From Luethyella okanaganae (GTDB lineage Bacteria > Actinomycetota > Actinomycetes > Actinomycetales > Microbacteriaceae), in assembly GCF_042660285.1 (NCBI RefSeq), contig NZ_JBHSTP010000003.1, positions 124,001 through 188,000 on the forward strand: a DNA stretch of 64,000 nucleotides, read 5' to 3'. The translations under genes were made by a program, and so were the position numbers. Each line of letters starts with the position of its first letter. Positions within the stretch are counted from its first letter, which is position 1. The notes under the pieces were generated by a model, which was not told where the DNA came from, did no database searches, and saw only the letters and a list, made by a program, of their open reading frames with translations. Below are positions 38,245 through 46,096 of the stretch, in pieces.

Positions 38245-38943
38245 ATGACCGCAACTGAGCCACCAGTCAAGCCGCCTCTCGCGAGGAGGCCTGTCTTCTG
38301 GCTGACGACCGTCGTTGCGATCCTGCTCGTGGGTACGGCTGTGATCGCCGGTTTCATGGCAGGCGGATCCCGGCTGAGTGGTGCCGAGTCGACGGACGCA
38401 GCGGGTTTGGCGTCGCGTCCGACCCCGGTCGTGACGACCGCTCCGACCCCCGTTCCGACTCCGGAGCCCGAGATTCCCGGTTTCGTCAGGCCCGCTACGT
38501 GCGTCGACATCTACACGAACGACTGGGCAGCGCAACTCGGCCCGCTTCTCGTGCTCAACCCGGACTGGACCAACGATCCCAGCCGCTCGCCCAAACCGTA
38601 CGCGACGAACGACGTCGGCCTCGGGACTGTGCTCGAGGCGACGACTGGTCTCGTCTGCCATTGGGTCAAGGCGAGTGGGGGCGGCGATGTCGGCCTCACG
38701 ACCGACATCGCCTACGTCACGGCCGAGCAGCAGGCGTCGACCATCGAGCTGATGCAGAGGCTGGGTTTCGACTGTTATGGGGAACTCGGTGGAACGCGGT
38801 GCGTGACCGAGTCGAACGAGGAGGCCGGCTCGTTCGGAGAGTCCCACTTCCTGCGCGACGGGGTGTGGGTCGCGACACGCTGGGTAAACACCGCTCCGGA
38901 CGGCTACACCCATGACATCGTCAGCACGTTGTTCCCGGAGTAG
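38245..38943 (+). CDS. Membrane-anchored extracytoplasmic protein of unknown function
   Basis: A 232-residue protein with a proline-rich cytoplasmic start, one strong membrane helix (about residues 18-41, VFWLTTVVAILLVGTAVIAG), a Thr/Pro linker (about 57-75) and an extracellular domain of about 155 residues. That domain contains four cysteines (ATCVDIY, GLVCHW, FDCYG, TRCVTE) that could form two disulfides. I do not recognise the domain. It is separate from the upstream operon by 108 bases and is followed by two small membrane-protein genes. Confidence 0.75.
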   Translation: MTATEPPVKPPLARRPVFWLTTVVAILLVGTAVIAGFMAGGSRLSGAESTDAAGLASRPTPVVTTAPTPVPTPEPEIPGFVRPATCVDIYTNDWAAQLGPLLVLNPDWTNDPSRSPKPYATNDVGLGTVLEATTGLVCHWVKASGGGDVGLTTDIAYVTAEQQASTIELMQRLGFDCYGELGGTRCVTESNEEAGSFGESHFLRDGVWVATRWVNTAPDGYTHDIVSTLFPE

Positions 38944-39044
38944 GGTTTCAGGGGTTCCGCCGCGGGGCATCCGTGATCCGGGCGGTCGCATTGCTAAAGT
39001 GACGCTTGAAACGGGTGCCCATCGGGCGCGGGAGGAGTATCAGC

Positions 39045-39917
39045 ATGAGCAACACCACGCCGGGAGCAGAGGCTCCCCAGGAGTCGACCGCCGACACGGA
39101 GGCCGTGCTTGAGAACGTGAGCGACGCGCAGGCGGCGGGCATGAGCGAGGCACCGGCGAGCGACGTGGTCGAAACCGTCGTGCCTGGGCCGGTTTCCGCC
39201 GAAGCCGTCAAGCGGGAGACCTACGTCCCGGCCGCGACGATCGCCGAGGCAGGCGTCGCGGCGGGTGCGGCCACCCTCGTCCCGGAATCGCAGACCTTCA
39301 CCCCGGAGCCGTACTCTCTCTCTGGTGTCCAGGCGCCGCAACCGGTCTACGTACAAGCCCCGACCCCGCCCAAGGACAAGGGCAACCGGGGTGCTGGAAT
39401 CCTCATCGCCCTCGTTGCCGTCGTCGCTTACGCGCTGATCTACTCAGGGGTCACCTACCTCATCGGCGTGTACTACGGAACACTCCGTGGCGTGGCGGAC
39501 GTAACGACCACGAACGAGTCGTTTGCCCAGTTTCTCACCTTGCCTGTCTTTTACGTGCCGGTCGTCTTCTTCTTCCTCGCGTTGACCGTGCTCGTCGCCA
39601 TCGTCAACCGCGGCGGCTGGTGGGCCTACGTCTTGGGCGCCTTCGCGGTGGCGATTGTCGTCTACCTCTCCTACATCGGAGGCTCGCTCCTGACCGTGCA
39701 GGCGTGGAACATGACTCCGTCGGAGGCGGCCGGATTCGTCTCCCAACGCTGGTTGGATCCGCTCGCGATCGCCGCCGCCGTCATCGCGCGGGAGGTTCCG
39801 GTCTGGTTCGGGGCCTGGATCGCCTCCCAAGGGCGCAAGGTCACGGCCGGCAATCTCGCCGCCATGAAGGAATACGATCGGATACTGGCTGGAGGTCCGA
39901 GCCTCAGCCGTCAGTGA
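39045..39917 (+). CDS. Membrane protein with acidic N-terminal tail, unknown function
   Basis: A 290-residue protein. Residues 1-120 are acidic, Ala/Pro/Thr-rich and probably disordered; four hydrophobic helices follow (GILIALVAVVAYALIY, FLTLPVFYVPVVFFFLAL, WAYVLGAFAVAIVVYLSYIG, and a weaker one near IAAAVIAREVPVWFGAW). GGAGGAG lies 7 bases before the ATG, which fixes the start. I do not recognise a family. A stretch of its coding DNA (39351-39439) recurs as a decayed copy at 41077-41165. Confidence 0.8.
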   Translation: MSNTTPGAEAPQESTADTEAVLENVSDAQAAGMSEAPASDVVETVVPGPVSAEAVKRETYVPAATIAEAGVAAGAATLVPESQTFTPEPYSLSGVQAPQPVYVQAPTPPKDKGNRGAGILIALVAVVAYALIYSGVTYLIGVYYGTLRGVADVTTTNESFAQFLTLPVFYVPVVFFFLALTVLVAIVNRGGWWAYVLGAFAVAIVVYLSYIGGSLLTVQAWNMTPSEAAGFVSQRWLDPLAIAAAVIAREVPVWFGAWIASQGRKVTAGNLAAMKEYDRILAGGPSLSRQ

Positions 39918-39927
39918 CGGACGGAAC

Positions 39928-40434
39928 ATGGCTGCCGACCACCAGCCGCAGCGTGACGCGTGGTACCCCCTCGTGCTCGCGCTCTTCGCGGTGGTGGCTT
40001 ACGTAGCGTTCGTCGTCTGCGCCTTCGGATTCGCGAGCCTCTATGGCGCTGGCAACGTCATCGACGAGGCGGAGGCCGGTCCGCTCGTCGGACCTGTCAT
40101 GGTCGCATCCGCCACCATCGTGCTCTTCTTCGCTCTGCTCATGATCGGCGCGCCCATGAGCGCAGCGTCGCGGCGGATCCCGGTCGGTCGGGTTCTGGGA
40201 GCGGCTTTCGCGGTGACGGCCGCCTACCTGCTCTCGGGGGCGCTCGCGTACTCGACGACGACGGCGCAGCTGCTCGATGCCGTGCTGTTCTTCGGGCATC
40301 ACCTCGTGCGCCCGTTCACCTTCGCGGTGGCGGGGCTGGCGTTCCTCGTCGCGTTGCTCTATGTGCTCGTGCTGTTGCGGCGACTGCACGGGGGGCGGCG
40401 TCCGCTATGGCCGTGGGAGAAGCACGGCGACTGA
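39928..40434 (+). CDS. Four-helix membrane protein, unknown function
   Basis: A 168-residue protein with four predicted membrane helices (about residues 13-40, 52-76, 88-108 and 120-150) and a basic, Trp-containing C terminus (RRLHGGRRPLWPWEKHGD). It begins 11 bases after the preceding membrane-protein gene and is probably co-expressed with it. It resembles small actinobacterial proteins of unknown function; no catalytic motif is visible. Confidence 0.78.
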   Translation: MAADHQPQRDAWYPLVLALFAVVAYVAFVVCAFGFASLYGAGNVIDEAEAGPLVGPVMVASATIVLFFALLMIGAPMSAASRRIPVGRVLGAAFAVTAAYLLSGALAYSTTTAQLLDAVLFFGHHLVRPFTFAVAGLAFLVALLYVLVLLRRLHGGRRPLWPWEKHGD

Positions 40435-40477
40435 TGGCGTGCCCCGCTCTCAGGCTCCGGAAAGCTGTCGTCGGATG

Positions 40478-40994
40478 TCGCCTACGCGCTGATGGCGGCT
40501 ATCGGTGGTGCGCCCGCTTGTGACCGGTCCGTCCTGCGGCAGGATTGACCGCCGGGATGCCTGCCGGACCGGAACCTGCTGCTGCTCTTCACGGCGACTA
40601 CAACCTTTGGCGCTCCTGAGCGGTCCTTTTGGTGGACACCTCCAGTGCGTTTGTCGTGTTGGGTGGAAGGAGGTCGCGCTCAATGGGGGCTTTCGACGGT
40701 ATGGGGATGAAACGATGGCAACGAGGACGCGGGATCTAGTGGAGGCAGCGAGGGCTGTCGTGATGGCCTCGCTGGTGCTGGTCGCGGGCACGGCAGTGCC
40801 CACGAACGTGAGCGGGGAGTCGCCTGTCACGATCGGCGAGTTCGGGCATTTCGGCGCGGGCGCGTCTGCGGGCGTCGCGGGCACCTTGCGGTTGAACGGG
40901 AAGCTCCACGACGGAGGCTCGTCCGATCCGGTGATCGACGAGCGCGGCAGCTTCTTCCGGTCGTATCCCACGGTGGCGCTCCCTACGGGAGACT
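40478..40994. repeat. 517-bp direct repeat, copy 1
   Basis: The sequence is identical, as far as can be read, to 41150-41666 (offset 672 bases). It covers a leader and the first three quarters of a small secreted-protein gene. The absence of visible substitutions implies a recent duplication or gene conversion. Confidence 0.9.
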
Positions 40995-41134
40995 ACGAAT
41001 ATCAGGTACTTGCCGCTGGTGAGCTGAACCCGTCCGACGAGTCGTTCATCGGCCCCCGCGGGGGGTGCCAATTCATGTGCAAGCCCCGTCCCCGCCCAAA
41101 GGAAGAGGCAACTGGGGTGCAGGAGTTCTCATAG
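40715..41134 (+). CDS. Small secreted protein, family member 1 (chimeric C terminus)
   Basis: 139 residues: a signal peptide (about 1-33, VVMASLVLVAGTAVPTNVSG) and a mature beta-rich domain (TIGEFGHFGAGASAGVAGTL...). The first 93 residues are identical to member 2. After the conserved GCxx region the frame runs into a decayed membrane-protein gene fragment read out of phase (tail KPRPRPKEEATGVQEFS), so the usual second cysteine (VTCSFTI) is missing. AAACG plus GGGGATG precede the ATG, as in all four members. It is probably a non-functional or novel chimera. Function of the family is unknown. Confidence 0.6.
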   Translation: MATRTRDLVEAARAVVMASLVLVAGTAVPTNVSGESPVTIGEFGHFGAGASAGVAGTLRLNGKLHDGGSSDPVIDERGSFFRSYPTVALPTGDYEYQVLAAGELNPSDESFIGPRGGCQFMCKPRPRPKEEATGVQEFS

Positions 41135-41165
41135 CCCTCGTTGCCGCCATCGCCTACGCGCTGAT
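41077..41165 (+). pseudogene. Fragment of the 39045-type membrane-protein gene
   Basis: 89 bases align without gaps to 39351-39439, with about 15 differences by eye. Read in the matching frame it gives VQAPSPPKGRGNWGAGVLIALVAAIAYAL against VQAPTPPKDKGNRGAGILIALVAVVAYAL. It is a relic joined to the 3' end of secreted-protein member 1 and reaching into repeat copy 2. Confidence 0.85.
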
Positions 41166-41666
41166 GGCGGCTATCGGTGGTGCGCCCGCTTGTGACCGGT
41201 CCGTCCTGCGGCAGGATTGACCGCCGGGATGCCTGCCGGACCGGAACCTGCTGCTGCTCTTCACGGCGACTACAACCTTTGGCGCTCCTGAGCGGTCCTT
41301 TTGGTGGACACCTCCAGTGCGTTTGTCGTGTTGGGTGGAAGGAGGTCGCGCTCAATGGGGGCTTTCGACGGTATGGGGATGAAACGATGGCAACGAGGAC
41401 GCGGGATCTAGTGGAGGCAGCGAGGGCTGTCGTGATGGCCTCGCTGGTGCTGGTCGCGGGCACGGCAGTGCCCACGAACGTGAGCGGGGAGTCGCCTGTC
41501 ACGATCGGCGAGTTCGGGCATTTCGGCGCGGGCGCGTCTGCGGGCGTCGCGGGCACCTTGCGGTTGAACGGGAAGCTCCACGACGGAGGCTCGTCCGATC
41601 CGGTGATCGACGAGCGCGGCAGCTTCTTCCGGTCGTATCCCACGGTGGCGCTCCCTACGGGAGACT
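41150..41666. repeat. 517-bp direct repeat, copy 2
   Basis: Partner of 40478-40994. The left border falls in the membrane-protein relic, so the duplicated unit probably included part of that relic. Confidence 0.9.
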
Positions 41667-41821
41667 GGGAGTACCAGATGTCCGTTCTCGACTGGTCGGA
41701 CACGTCGTTCGTCGCCCCCAGCCTGGGGTGTCGAGTGGTGGACCGTTTCGGAAGAGAGCTGGCGAGAGAGCAGAACCTGAATACCCGCTCGGTCACGTGT
41801 TCGTTCACGATCGGGCAATGA
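41387..41821 (+). CDS. Small secreted protein, family member 2
   Basis: 144 residues with a signal peptide (about 1-33) and a mature domain of about 110 residues. Two cysteines (LGCRVV and VTCSFTI) near the C terminus could form a disulfide. The C-terminal part WEYQM...DWSDTSFVAPSLGCRVV matches member 3 closely, while the N-terminal 93 residues are identical to member 1. The family is not recognised. GGGGATG before the ATG sets the start. Confidence 0.75.
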   Translation: MATRTRDLVEAARAVVMASLVLVAGTAVPTNVSGESPVTIGEFGHFGAGASAGVAGTLRLNGKLHDGGSSDPVIDERGSFFRSYPTVALPTGDWEYQMSVLDWSDTSFVAPSLGCRVVDRFGRELAREQNLNTRSVTCSFTIGQ

Positions 41822-42007
41822 CTCCATCTTCGCGCCGGCGCATCTGCCGGATGGACGGGCGACGAGGCAAGTTGTCCCACCCGCGGACGAGGATGTGGCG
41901 AAGACCGGCGGGCAACCCGGAGATCGCGGCGATCAGGCTGTCGCGGACTGCTCAGCGCGGGCATTGGGATCGCGGTGCGGCTTCCGGGTGGATCGCCTTT
42001 TCATGTT

Positions 42008-42044
42008 CTCGGCATCTCGGCATCTCGGCATCTCGGCATCTCGG
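42008..42044. repeat. 8-bp tandem repeat (CTCGGCAT)
   Basis: Four exact units and a partial fifth. Confidence 0.95.
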
Positions 42045-42071
42045 CCGGCCGATAGAGCACCGCGCGTCCAT

Positions 42072-42161
42072 CCGGATAGACCCGGCCCGGATAGACCCGG
42101 CCCGGATAGACCCGGCCCGGATAGACCCGACCCGGATAGACCTGACCCGGATAGACCCGGC
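42072..42161. repeat. 15-bp tandem repeat, six units
   Basis: Six consecutive units of CCGGATAGACCCGGC; units four and five each carry one or two substitutions. The unit length is a multiple of three, but no supported gene crosses it. Confidence 0.95.
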
Positions 42162-42618
42162 CCTTTGAGAACACCCGGATGCCCTTGGCACAGTCCAGCG
42201 ACTGATGCGCCTCAATGCCGAGCCGTGCGGCAGCGGTTCGACGTGAGACACCCTCCTGGCGGAACCGGGGGAGCTTCTGCCGTTTCGCATCCGCGTATCG
42301 GCAGTGAAGATCTCCGCCCTGCGCGCCTAGGGGTAAAGGGCACCAATTGAAACCGAGGTCGCGCGCGACCGTCGAGCGCTATCGACCTCCGCGGGTCGGC
42401 GCAGGAGCTCGACCTTCTCAGCATTGGTGTGGGGGAGAAGCGCCGCGACCGACGGTGTGCGGCGGGATGCCTGCCCAGACCGGAACCCGCTACCACGCCC
42501 ACTACAACCTTTGATCCCCCCAGGTGGCTCTTTGGGCGGATGTCTCCACCGTGCCTATCGTGTTGGCTGGAAGGAGGTCGCGCTCAACAGCGGCTTCCAA
42601 CAGTAAGGGGATGAAACG

Positions 42619-43056
42619 ATGACAATAAAGACAGTGCGGAAACTACTCGGGGCAGCGGGGACCGTCGTGATGGCCTCGCTGGTGCTGGTCGCGGGCGCGA
42701 CAGTACCCGCGAACGCGAGCGGGGAGTCGCATATCACGATCGAAGAGTTCGGGCATATCGGCGTAGGCAAGTCTGTGAGCGTCTCGGGCACATTGCGGTT
42801 GAACGGGAAGTACTACGACGGAGGCTCGTCCGATCCGGTGATCGACGAGCATGGCGACTTTACCCGGGCGTATCCCACGGTGGATCTCCCTACGGGAGAT
42901 TGGGAGTACCAGATGTCCCTCGTCGACTGGTCGGACACGTCGTTCGTCGCCCCCAGCCTGGGGTGTCGAGTGGTCGAGGATTCCGGAAAAGAGTTGGCGA
43001 GAGAGGAAAAGCGGGATACCCGCTCCGTCACGTGCTCGTTCACGATCGGGAAATGA
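42619..43056 (+). CDS. Small secreted protein, family member 3
   Basis: 145 residues: signal peptide (about 1-34, VVMASLVLVAGATVPANASG) and a mature domain with TLRLNGKYYDGGSSDPVIDEHG, PTGDWEYQM and the two C-terminal cysteines (LGCRVV, VTCSFTI). This looks like the intact reference form of the family. AAGGGGATG precedes the ATG. The conserved upstream leader suggests the paralogues share regulation. No known domain is recognised; an extracellular beta-sandwich is a reasonable guess from the strand-like pattern. Confidence 0.78.
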   Translation: MTIKTVRKLLGAAGTVVMASLVLVAGATVPANASGESHITIEEFGHIGVGKSVSVSGTLRLNGKYYDGGSSDPVIDEHGDFTRAYPTVDLPTGDWEYQMSLVDWSDTSFVAPSLGCRVVEDSGKELAREEKRDTRSVTCSFTIGK

Positions 43057-43373
43057 CCCATCCTCGCTGCGGTGCATCTGCCGGATGACACGTGACGAAT
43101 GCTCGGCCCGCGCCGGCTAAGCGCCCGAAACGCGCCGCGGTCGAGGTTCGCGCGCGACCCGCCGCGGTCGAGGTTCGCGCGCGACCCGCCGCGGCGTTAT
43201 CCGGCACATTCCATTGAACCCGGACCTGGACGCGCTGCCGTTCCTGGCCGCCGCGATCGATACCTCTCGCCAAAGTGCTCTTGGGATGGATGCTTCCACC
43301 GTGCTTGTCGTGTTGGCTGGAAGGAGCCCGCGCTCGATAGCGGTCTCAGTAAATCAGTAAAGGGGATGAAGCG
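43057..43373. other. Intergenic region between secreted-protein members 3 and 4
   Basis: Contains the 27-bp tandem repeat and then the family leader (CCACCGTGCTTGTCGTGTTG, CTGGAAGGAG). No gene is supported. Confidence 0.6.
43134..43187. repeat. 27-bp tandem repeat, two units
   Basis: Two exact units of a 27-mer beginning GCCGCGGTCGAGG and ending CGCGACCC, followed by the start of a third (GCCGCGG). Confidence 0.95.
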
Positions 43374-43832
43374 ATGACAACCAAGACAGTGAGGAAACTC
43401 TTCGGAGCAGCTGGGGCTGCCGTGATGGCCTCGGCGGCACTTGTCGCGGGCGCGGTCGTGCCAGCGAACGCAAGCGAGGAGACAAGTATCACGATAGGTG
43501 AGTTCGGGAATGTCGGTGAAATCGACAGAGGCACGTCTGTGATCGTCTTGGGCACGCTGTGGTTGAACGGGAGATTCTACGGCGGAGGCTCGTCCAAAGC
43601 AGTGGCCGACGAGCACGGCAACTTTACCCAGTCGTACTCGTACTCGGGGTCCCTTCCGACGGGAAACTACGAGTATAAGGTTCTTGCCGCCAACAGTCTC
43701 GTCCGGTTGGATGACTCGTTCTCCGTTCCCCGTCTCGGGTGTCGAGTGGCCGATGGTTCAGGAGAACAGCTGGCGAGAGAGGAAAACCGGGATGCCAGCT
43801 TGGTCACATGTTCGTTCACGATCACGCAATGA
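43374..43832 (+). CDS. Small secreted protein, family member 4
   Basis: 152 residues, the most diverged member: signal peptide (about 1-35, AVMASAALVAGAVVPANASE) and a mature domain with TLWLNGRFYGGGSSKAVADEHG, PTGNYEYKVLAA and the cysteines LGCRVA and VTCSFTI. The segment NYEYKVLAANSL...DDSFSVPRLGC resembles the truncated end of member 1 more than members 2 and 3, suggesting recombination among the paralogues. AAAGGGGATG precedes the ATG. A strong terminator follows. Confidence 0.78.
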   Translation: MTTKTVRKLFGAAGAAVMASAALVAGAVVPANASEETSITIGEFGNVGEIDRGTSVIVLGTLWLNGRFYGGGSSKAVADEHGNFTQSYSYSGSLPTGNYEYKVLAANSLVRLDDSFSVPRLGCRVADGSGEQLAREENRDASLVTCSFTITQ

Positions 43833-44139
43833 CCCATCCTCGAGCGGTGCACCTGCCGGATGGGCAGGTGCACCAGGCGTGTTCTCGTGCGCCGGCGGAC
43901 ATCCGCTTCAGTGTGATCTCCAGGTGGGTGATGTCGGGGCCGGGGACGGTGGCGGTCGAGGCATCGCCAGAACCCGGTCGGGGTGAGGTGATCGCGTTCG
44001 AGTACGTCTCCGCGCGGTCAGGCGGCGAATGCCCGGTCGGCGCCGGCTGAGCGCGCGAAGTCGATCCGTCGCGGCGCCGGCCGGCGCATTCCACTGAGGT
44101 TTGCGCACGATCGGCCGTGGAGGAGTACCGTGAGGACCG
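43833..44139. other. Intergenic region
   Basis: Apart from the terminator hairpin, nothing recognisable is seen in these 307 bases. Confidence 0.5.
43846..43874 (+). terminator. Terminator hairpin after secreted-protein member 4
   Basis: A 12-bp perfect stem GGTGCACCTGCC / GGCAGGTGCACC with a 5-base loop, 14 bases after the stop. Members 2 and 3 keep only the left arm-like GCATCTGCCGGATG at this position. Confidence 0.7.
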
Positions 44140-44790
44140 ATGGAAGGCTCGATCGAGGCCCGTGCCAGCCACGAGGTCGACAATTGGTTGCGTTGGCTGC
44201 CACGGTGGCGCCCGGGAACGCACCGTGGTCGAACGCGCCTCTGCCGCCGCTGCTTCGGTTCGCCGGTGATCGCCGCTGCGGGCCTGACCACCGATGTTCC
44301 GCATGCGGTGCAGCATGCCTTGTCGATGCGGATGAAGCTGATCGTGGATGCCGCCGTCGACGACTACACCGACCGCAATCTTCCTCTGCTGCACCGCGAG
44401 ATCGCCCTCGCCGAGAAGCGCAAGCTCGCCCGCCCGTACCGGCCGGCCGACGGTCTCGACCCCGAGGCGACGGGTCTCGAACTCGATCCGGAGCCGGAGC
44501 GGGACCAGCCCTTCCTCTTCACCCTCGGTGAGCTCGCACAGGAGGCGGCGGCGGAGCAGGTCCAACCCGAAGCGGACCCGCTCTCCGACGAGGAGAAAGC
44601 GGCGATCCGTGCCGAGGTCAAGCTCGCCGACGAGTTCGCCCGCCAGGTCGGGCGCCGGGTCTGCAACGAGCTTCTGCAGCACCGCGAACGCATCGCCCGT
44701 GGCATCGCCGAGCACGTCGAGCCGCAGGTCGTCGCCCTGCTCGCCGACCTTGAGCGCCAGCTCGACTCGCCACTGTGGCCGAACGGGTGA
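44140..44790 (+). CDS. Conserved hypothetical protein upstream of rpsL
   Basis: A 216-residue cytoplasmic protein with no signal peptide. The N-terminal third has a CxxC (RLCRRCFGSP, about residues 34-43). The rest is charged and helical, with PEPERDQPFLFTLGELAQEAAAE and a heptad-like C terminus (RERIARGIAEHVEPQVVALLADLERQL). I do not recognise a domain. Base composition and codon use resemble the neighbouring core genes, unlike the secreted-protein family before it. GAGGA precedes the ATG closely. Confidence 0.65.
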   Translation: MEGSIEARASHEVDNWLRWLPRWRPGTHRGRTRLCRRCFGSPVIAAAGLTTDVPHAVQHALSMRMKLIVDAAVDDYTDRNLPLLHREIALAEKRKLARPYRPADGLDPEATGLELDPEPERDQPFLFTLGELAQEAAAEQVQPEADPLSDEEKAAIRAEVKLADEFARQVGRRVCNELLQHRERIARGIAEHVEPQVVALLADLERQLDSPLWPNG

Positions 44791-44852
44791 TCCGGTCGCT
44801 GCACGTCGGCCTCCCGGGTCTGTGATCACGGCCATTGCACGGCGTCGGCCAT

Positions 44853-44881
44853 TTGACCGGAGCGACACGGCAGGATAGTAT
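44853..44881 (+). promoter_or_regulatory. Promoter of the str operon (rpsL)
   Basis: TTGACC, exactly 17 bases, then TAGTAT: a good housekeeping promoter on the plus strand. It predicts a leader of about 260 bases before rpsL. Confidence 0.7.
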
Positions 44882-45148
44882 TTTCCCAGTGTGCGCTTTG
44901 TCGTGCGCTTGAATCATGCCCTCGTGATGACTTTGCGAGACGCAAGGGCCAGGCTCCCAGGCACTCCGCGCAAACCAGGGTTTGCTTCCCATGAAGCGGC
45001 CCCCACGGCATACCCACCACAGCGCAGGCTTCGGCCCGTTGCCGCGGTGGGTCCAAGTGAACTCGGCACACCTCGACGAGGTGTCTGTCGAATGCTAGTC
45101 ACCATGCATCGGCTGTCACCGTGCAGCGACAATAAGGAGTAACAGAGA
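44882..45148 (+). promoter_or_regulatory. Long rpsL leader
   Basis: The leader holds two short perfect dyads, GCAAACC-AG-GGTTTGC (44970-44985) and ACACCTCG-A-CGAGGTGT (45068-45084), and a Shine-Dalgarno AAGGAG 14 bases before the GTG. No ORF is supported. It may carry regulatory RNA structure for ribosomal-protein control. Confidence 0.45.
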
Positions 45149-45523
45149 GTGCCAACGATTCAGCAGTTGGTCCGGAAGGGTCGCTCGCCGAAGGTCACCA
45201 AGACCAAGGCCCCCGCCCTAAAGGCCAACCCTCAGCAGCGCGGCGTATGCACCCGCGTCTACACGACCACGCCGAAGAAGCCGAACTCGGCTCTGCGCAA
45301 GGTCGCTCGTGTGAAGCTCTCCAACGGCACCGAGGTCACCGCCTACATTCCCGGCGAGGGCCACAACCTGCAGGAGCACTCGATGGTGCTCGTCCGCGGC
45401 GGTCGTGTGAAAGACCTCCCGGGCGTTCGTTACAAGATCGTTCGCGGCGCTCTGGACACCCAGGCGGTCAAGAACCGCAAGCAGGCTCGCAGCCGCTACG
45501 GCGCGAAGATGGAGAAGAAGTAA
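45149..45523 (+). CDS. rpsL: 30S ribosomal protein S12
   Basis: 124 residues, full length. The decoding-centre residues Lys43 (TTPKKPNSALRK) and Lys88 (GGRVKDLPG), whose changes give streptomycin resistance, are both wild type. GTG start. The stop overlaps the rpsG start (TAATG), so S12 and S7 are coupled. Confidence 0.98.
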   Translation: MPTIQQLVRKGRSPKVTKTKAPALKANPQQRGVCTRVYTTTPKKPNSALRKVARVKLSNGTEVTAYIPGEGHNLQEHSMVLVRGGRVKDLPGVRYKIVRGALDTQAVKNRKQARSRYGAKMEKK

Positions 45524-45993
45524 TGCCTCGCAAGGGTCCAGCCCCGAAGCGTCCCGTCGTCGCCGACCCCGTCTACGGCGCCCCCATCGTCAGCCAGCTC
45601 GTCAACAAGATCCTGCTCGACGGCAAGAAAGGCCTCGCCGAGCGCATCGTCTACGACGCACTCGAAGGCGTCGCGGCCAAGAACGGTCAGGATGCCGTCG
45701 TCACGCTCAAGAAGGCCCTCGACAACGTGCGCCCGACCCTCGAGGTCCGTTCGCGCCGCGTCGGCGGCTCCACCTACCAGGTTCCCGTCGAGGTCAAGCC
45801 GCACCGTGCGAACACCCTGGCGCTGCGCTGGCTCACCAGCTACGCCAAGGCCCGCCGCGAGAAGACCATGACCGAGCGCCTCACCAACGAGATCCTCGAC
45901 GCATCCAATGGCCTCGGCGCCGCGGTCAAGCGTCGTGAGGACACCCACAAGATGGCCGAGTCGAACAAGGCATTCGCGCACTACCGCTGGTAG
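45523..45993 (+). CDS. rpsG: 30S ribosomal protein S7
   Basis: 156 residues, full length: MPRKGPAPKRP start, GGSTYQVPVEV in the RNA-binding hairpin region and the C-terminal NKAFAHYRW. S7 nucleates the 30S head and is the translational repressor of the str operon in other bacteria. The ATG overlaps the rpsL stop. Confidence 0.98.
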   Translation: MPRKGPAPKRPVVADPVYGAPIVSQLVNKILLDGKKGLAERIVYDALEGVAAKNGQDAVVTLKKALDNVRPTLEVRSRRVGGSTYQVPVEVKPHRANTLALRWLTSYAKARREKTMTERLTNEILDASNGLGAAVKRREDTHKMAESNKAFAHYRW

Positions 45994-46096
45994 CCGCTCT
46001 TCGTCGACCGGGCTCGTCGAGATCATCGGTTCTCGACGAGCCCGATCGGCGGATGCCGCGTTCGACACCCCCACCCACAACTTTCGGAGGATACCC

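Larger units (their letters stand above)
41822..42618. other. Intergenic region with tandem repeats and a conserved leader
   Basis: It holds an 8-bp and a 15-bp tandem repeat and, in its last 130 bases, a leader resembling those of the other secreted-protein genes (ACTACAACCTTTG, a CTTT(T)GG stretch, then CGTGTTGGCTGGAAGGAG). Open frames over the repeats are simple-sequence artefacts. Confidence 0.65.

Noticed and set aside
41728..42350. Open frames encoding D-P-A-R-I / P-D-R-P-G repeats
   Set aside because: Products of the 15-bp and 8-bp tandem repeats; no ribosome-binding site or domain.
42072..43187. CRISPR array
   Set aside because: The repeats are directly adjacent without unique spacers, and no cas genes are in the window.
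40600..43373. A conserved upstream peptide in the leaders of the secreted-protein family
   Set aside because: A frame from TTG in the leader reaches the start codon in member 3 but stops early in member 4 and continues past the start in members 1 and 2, so it is not conserved.
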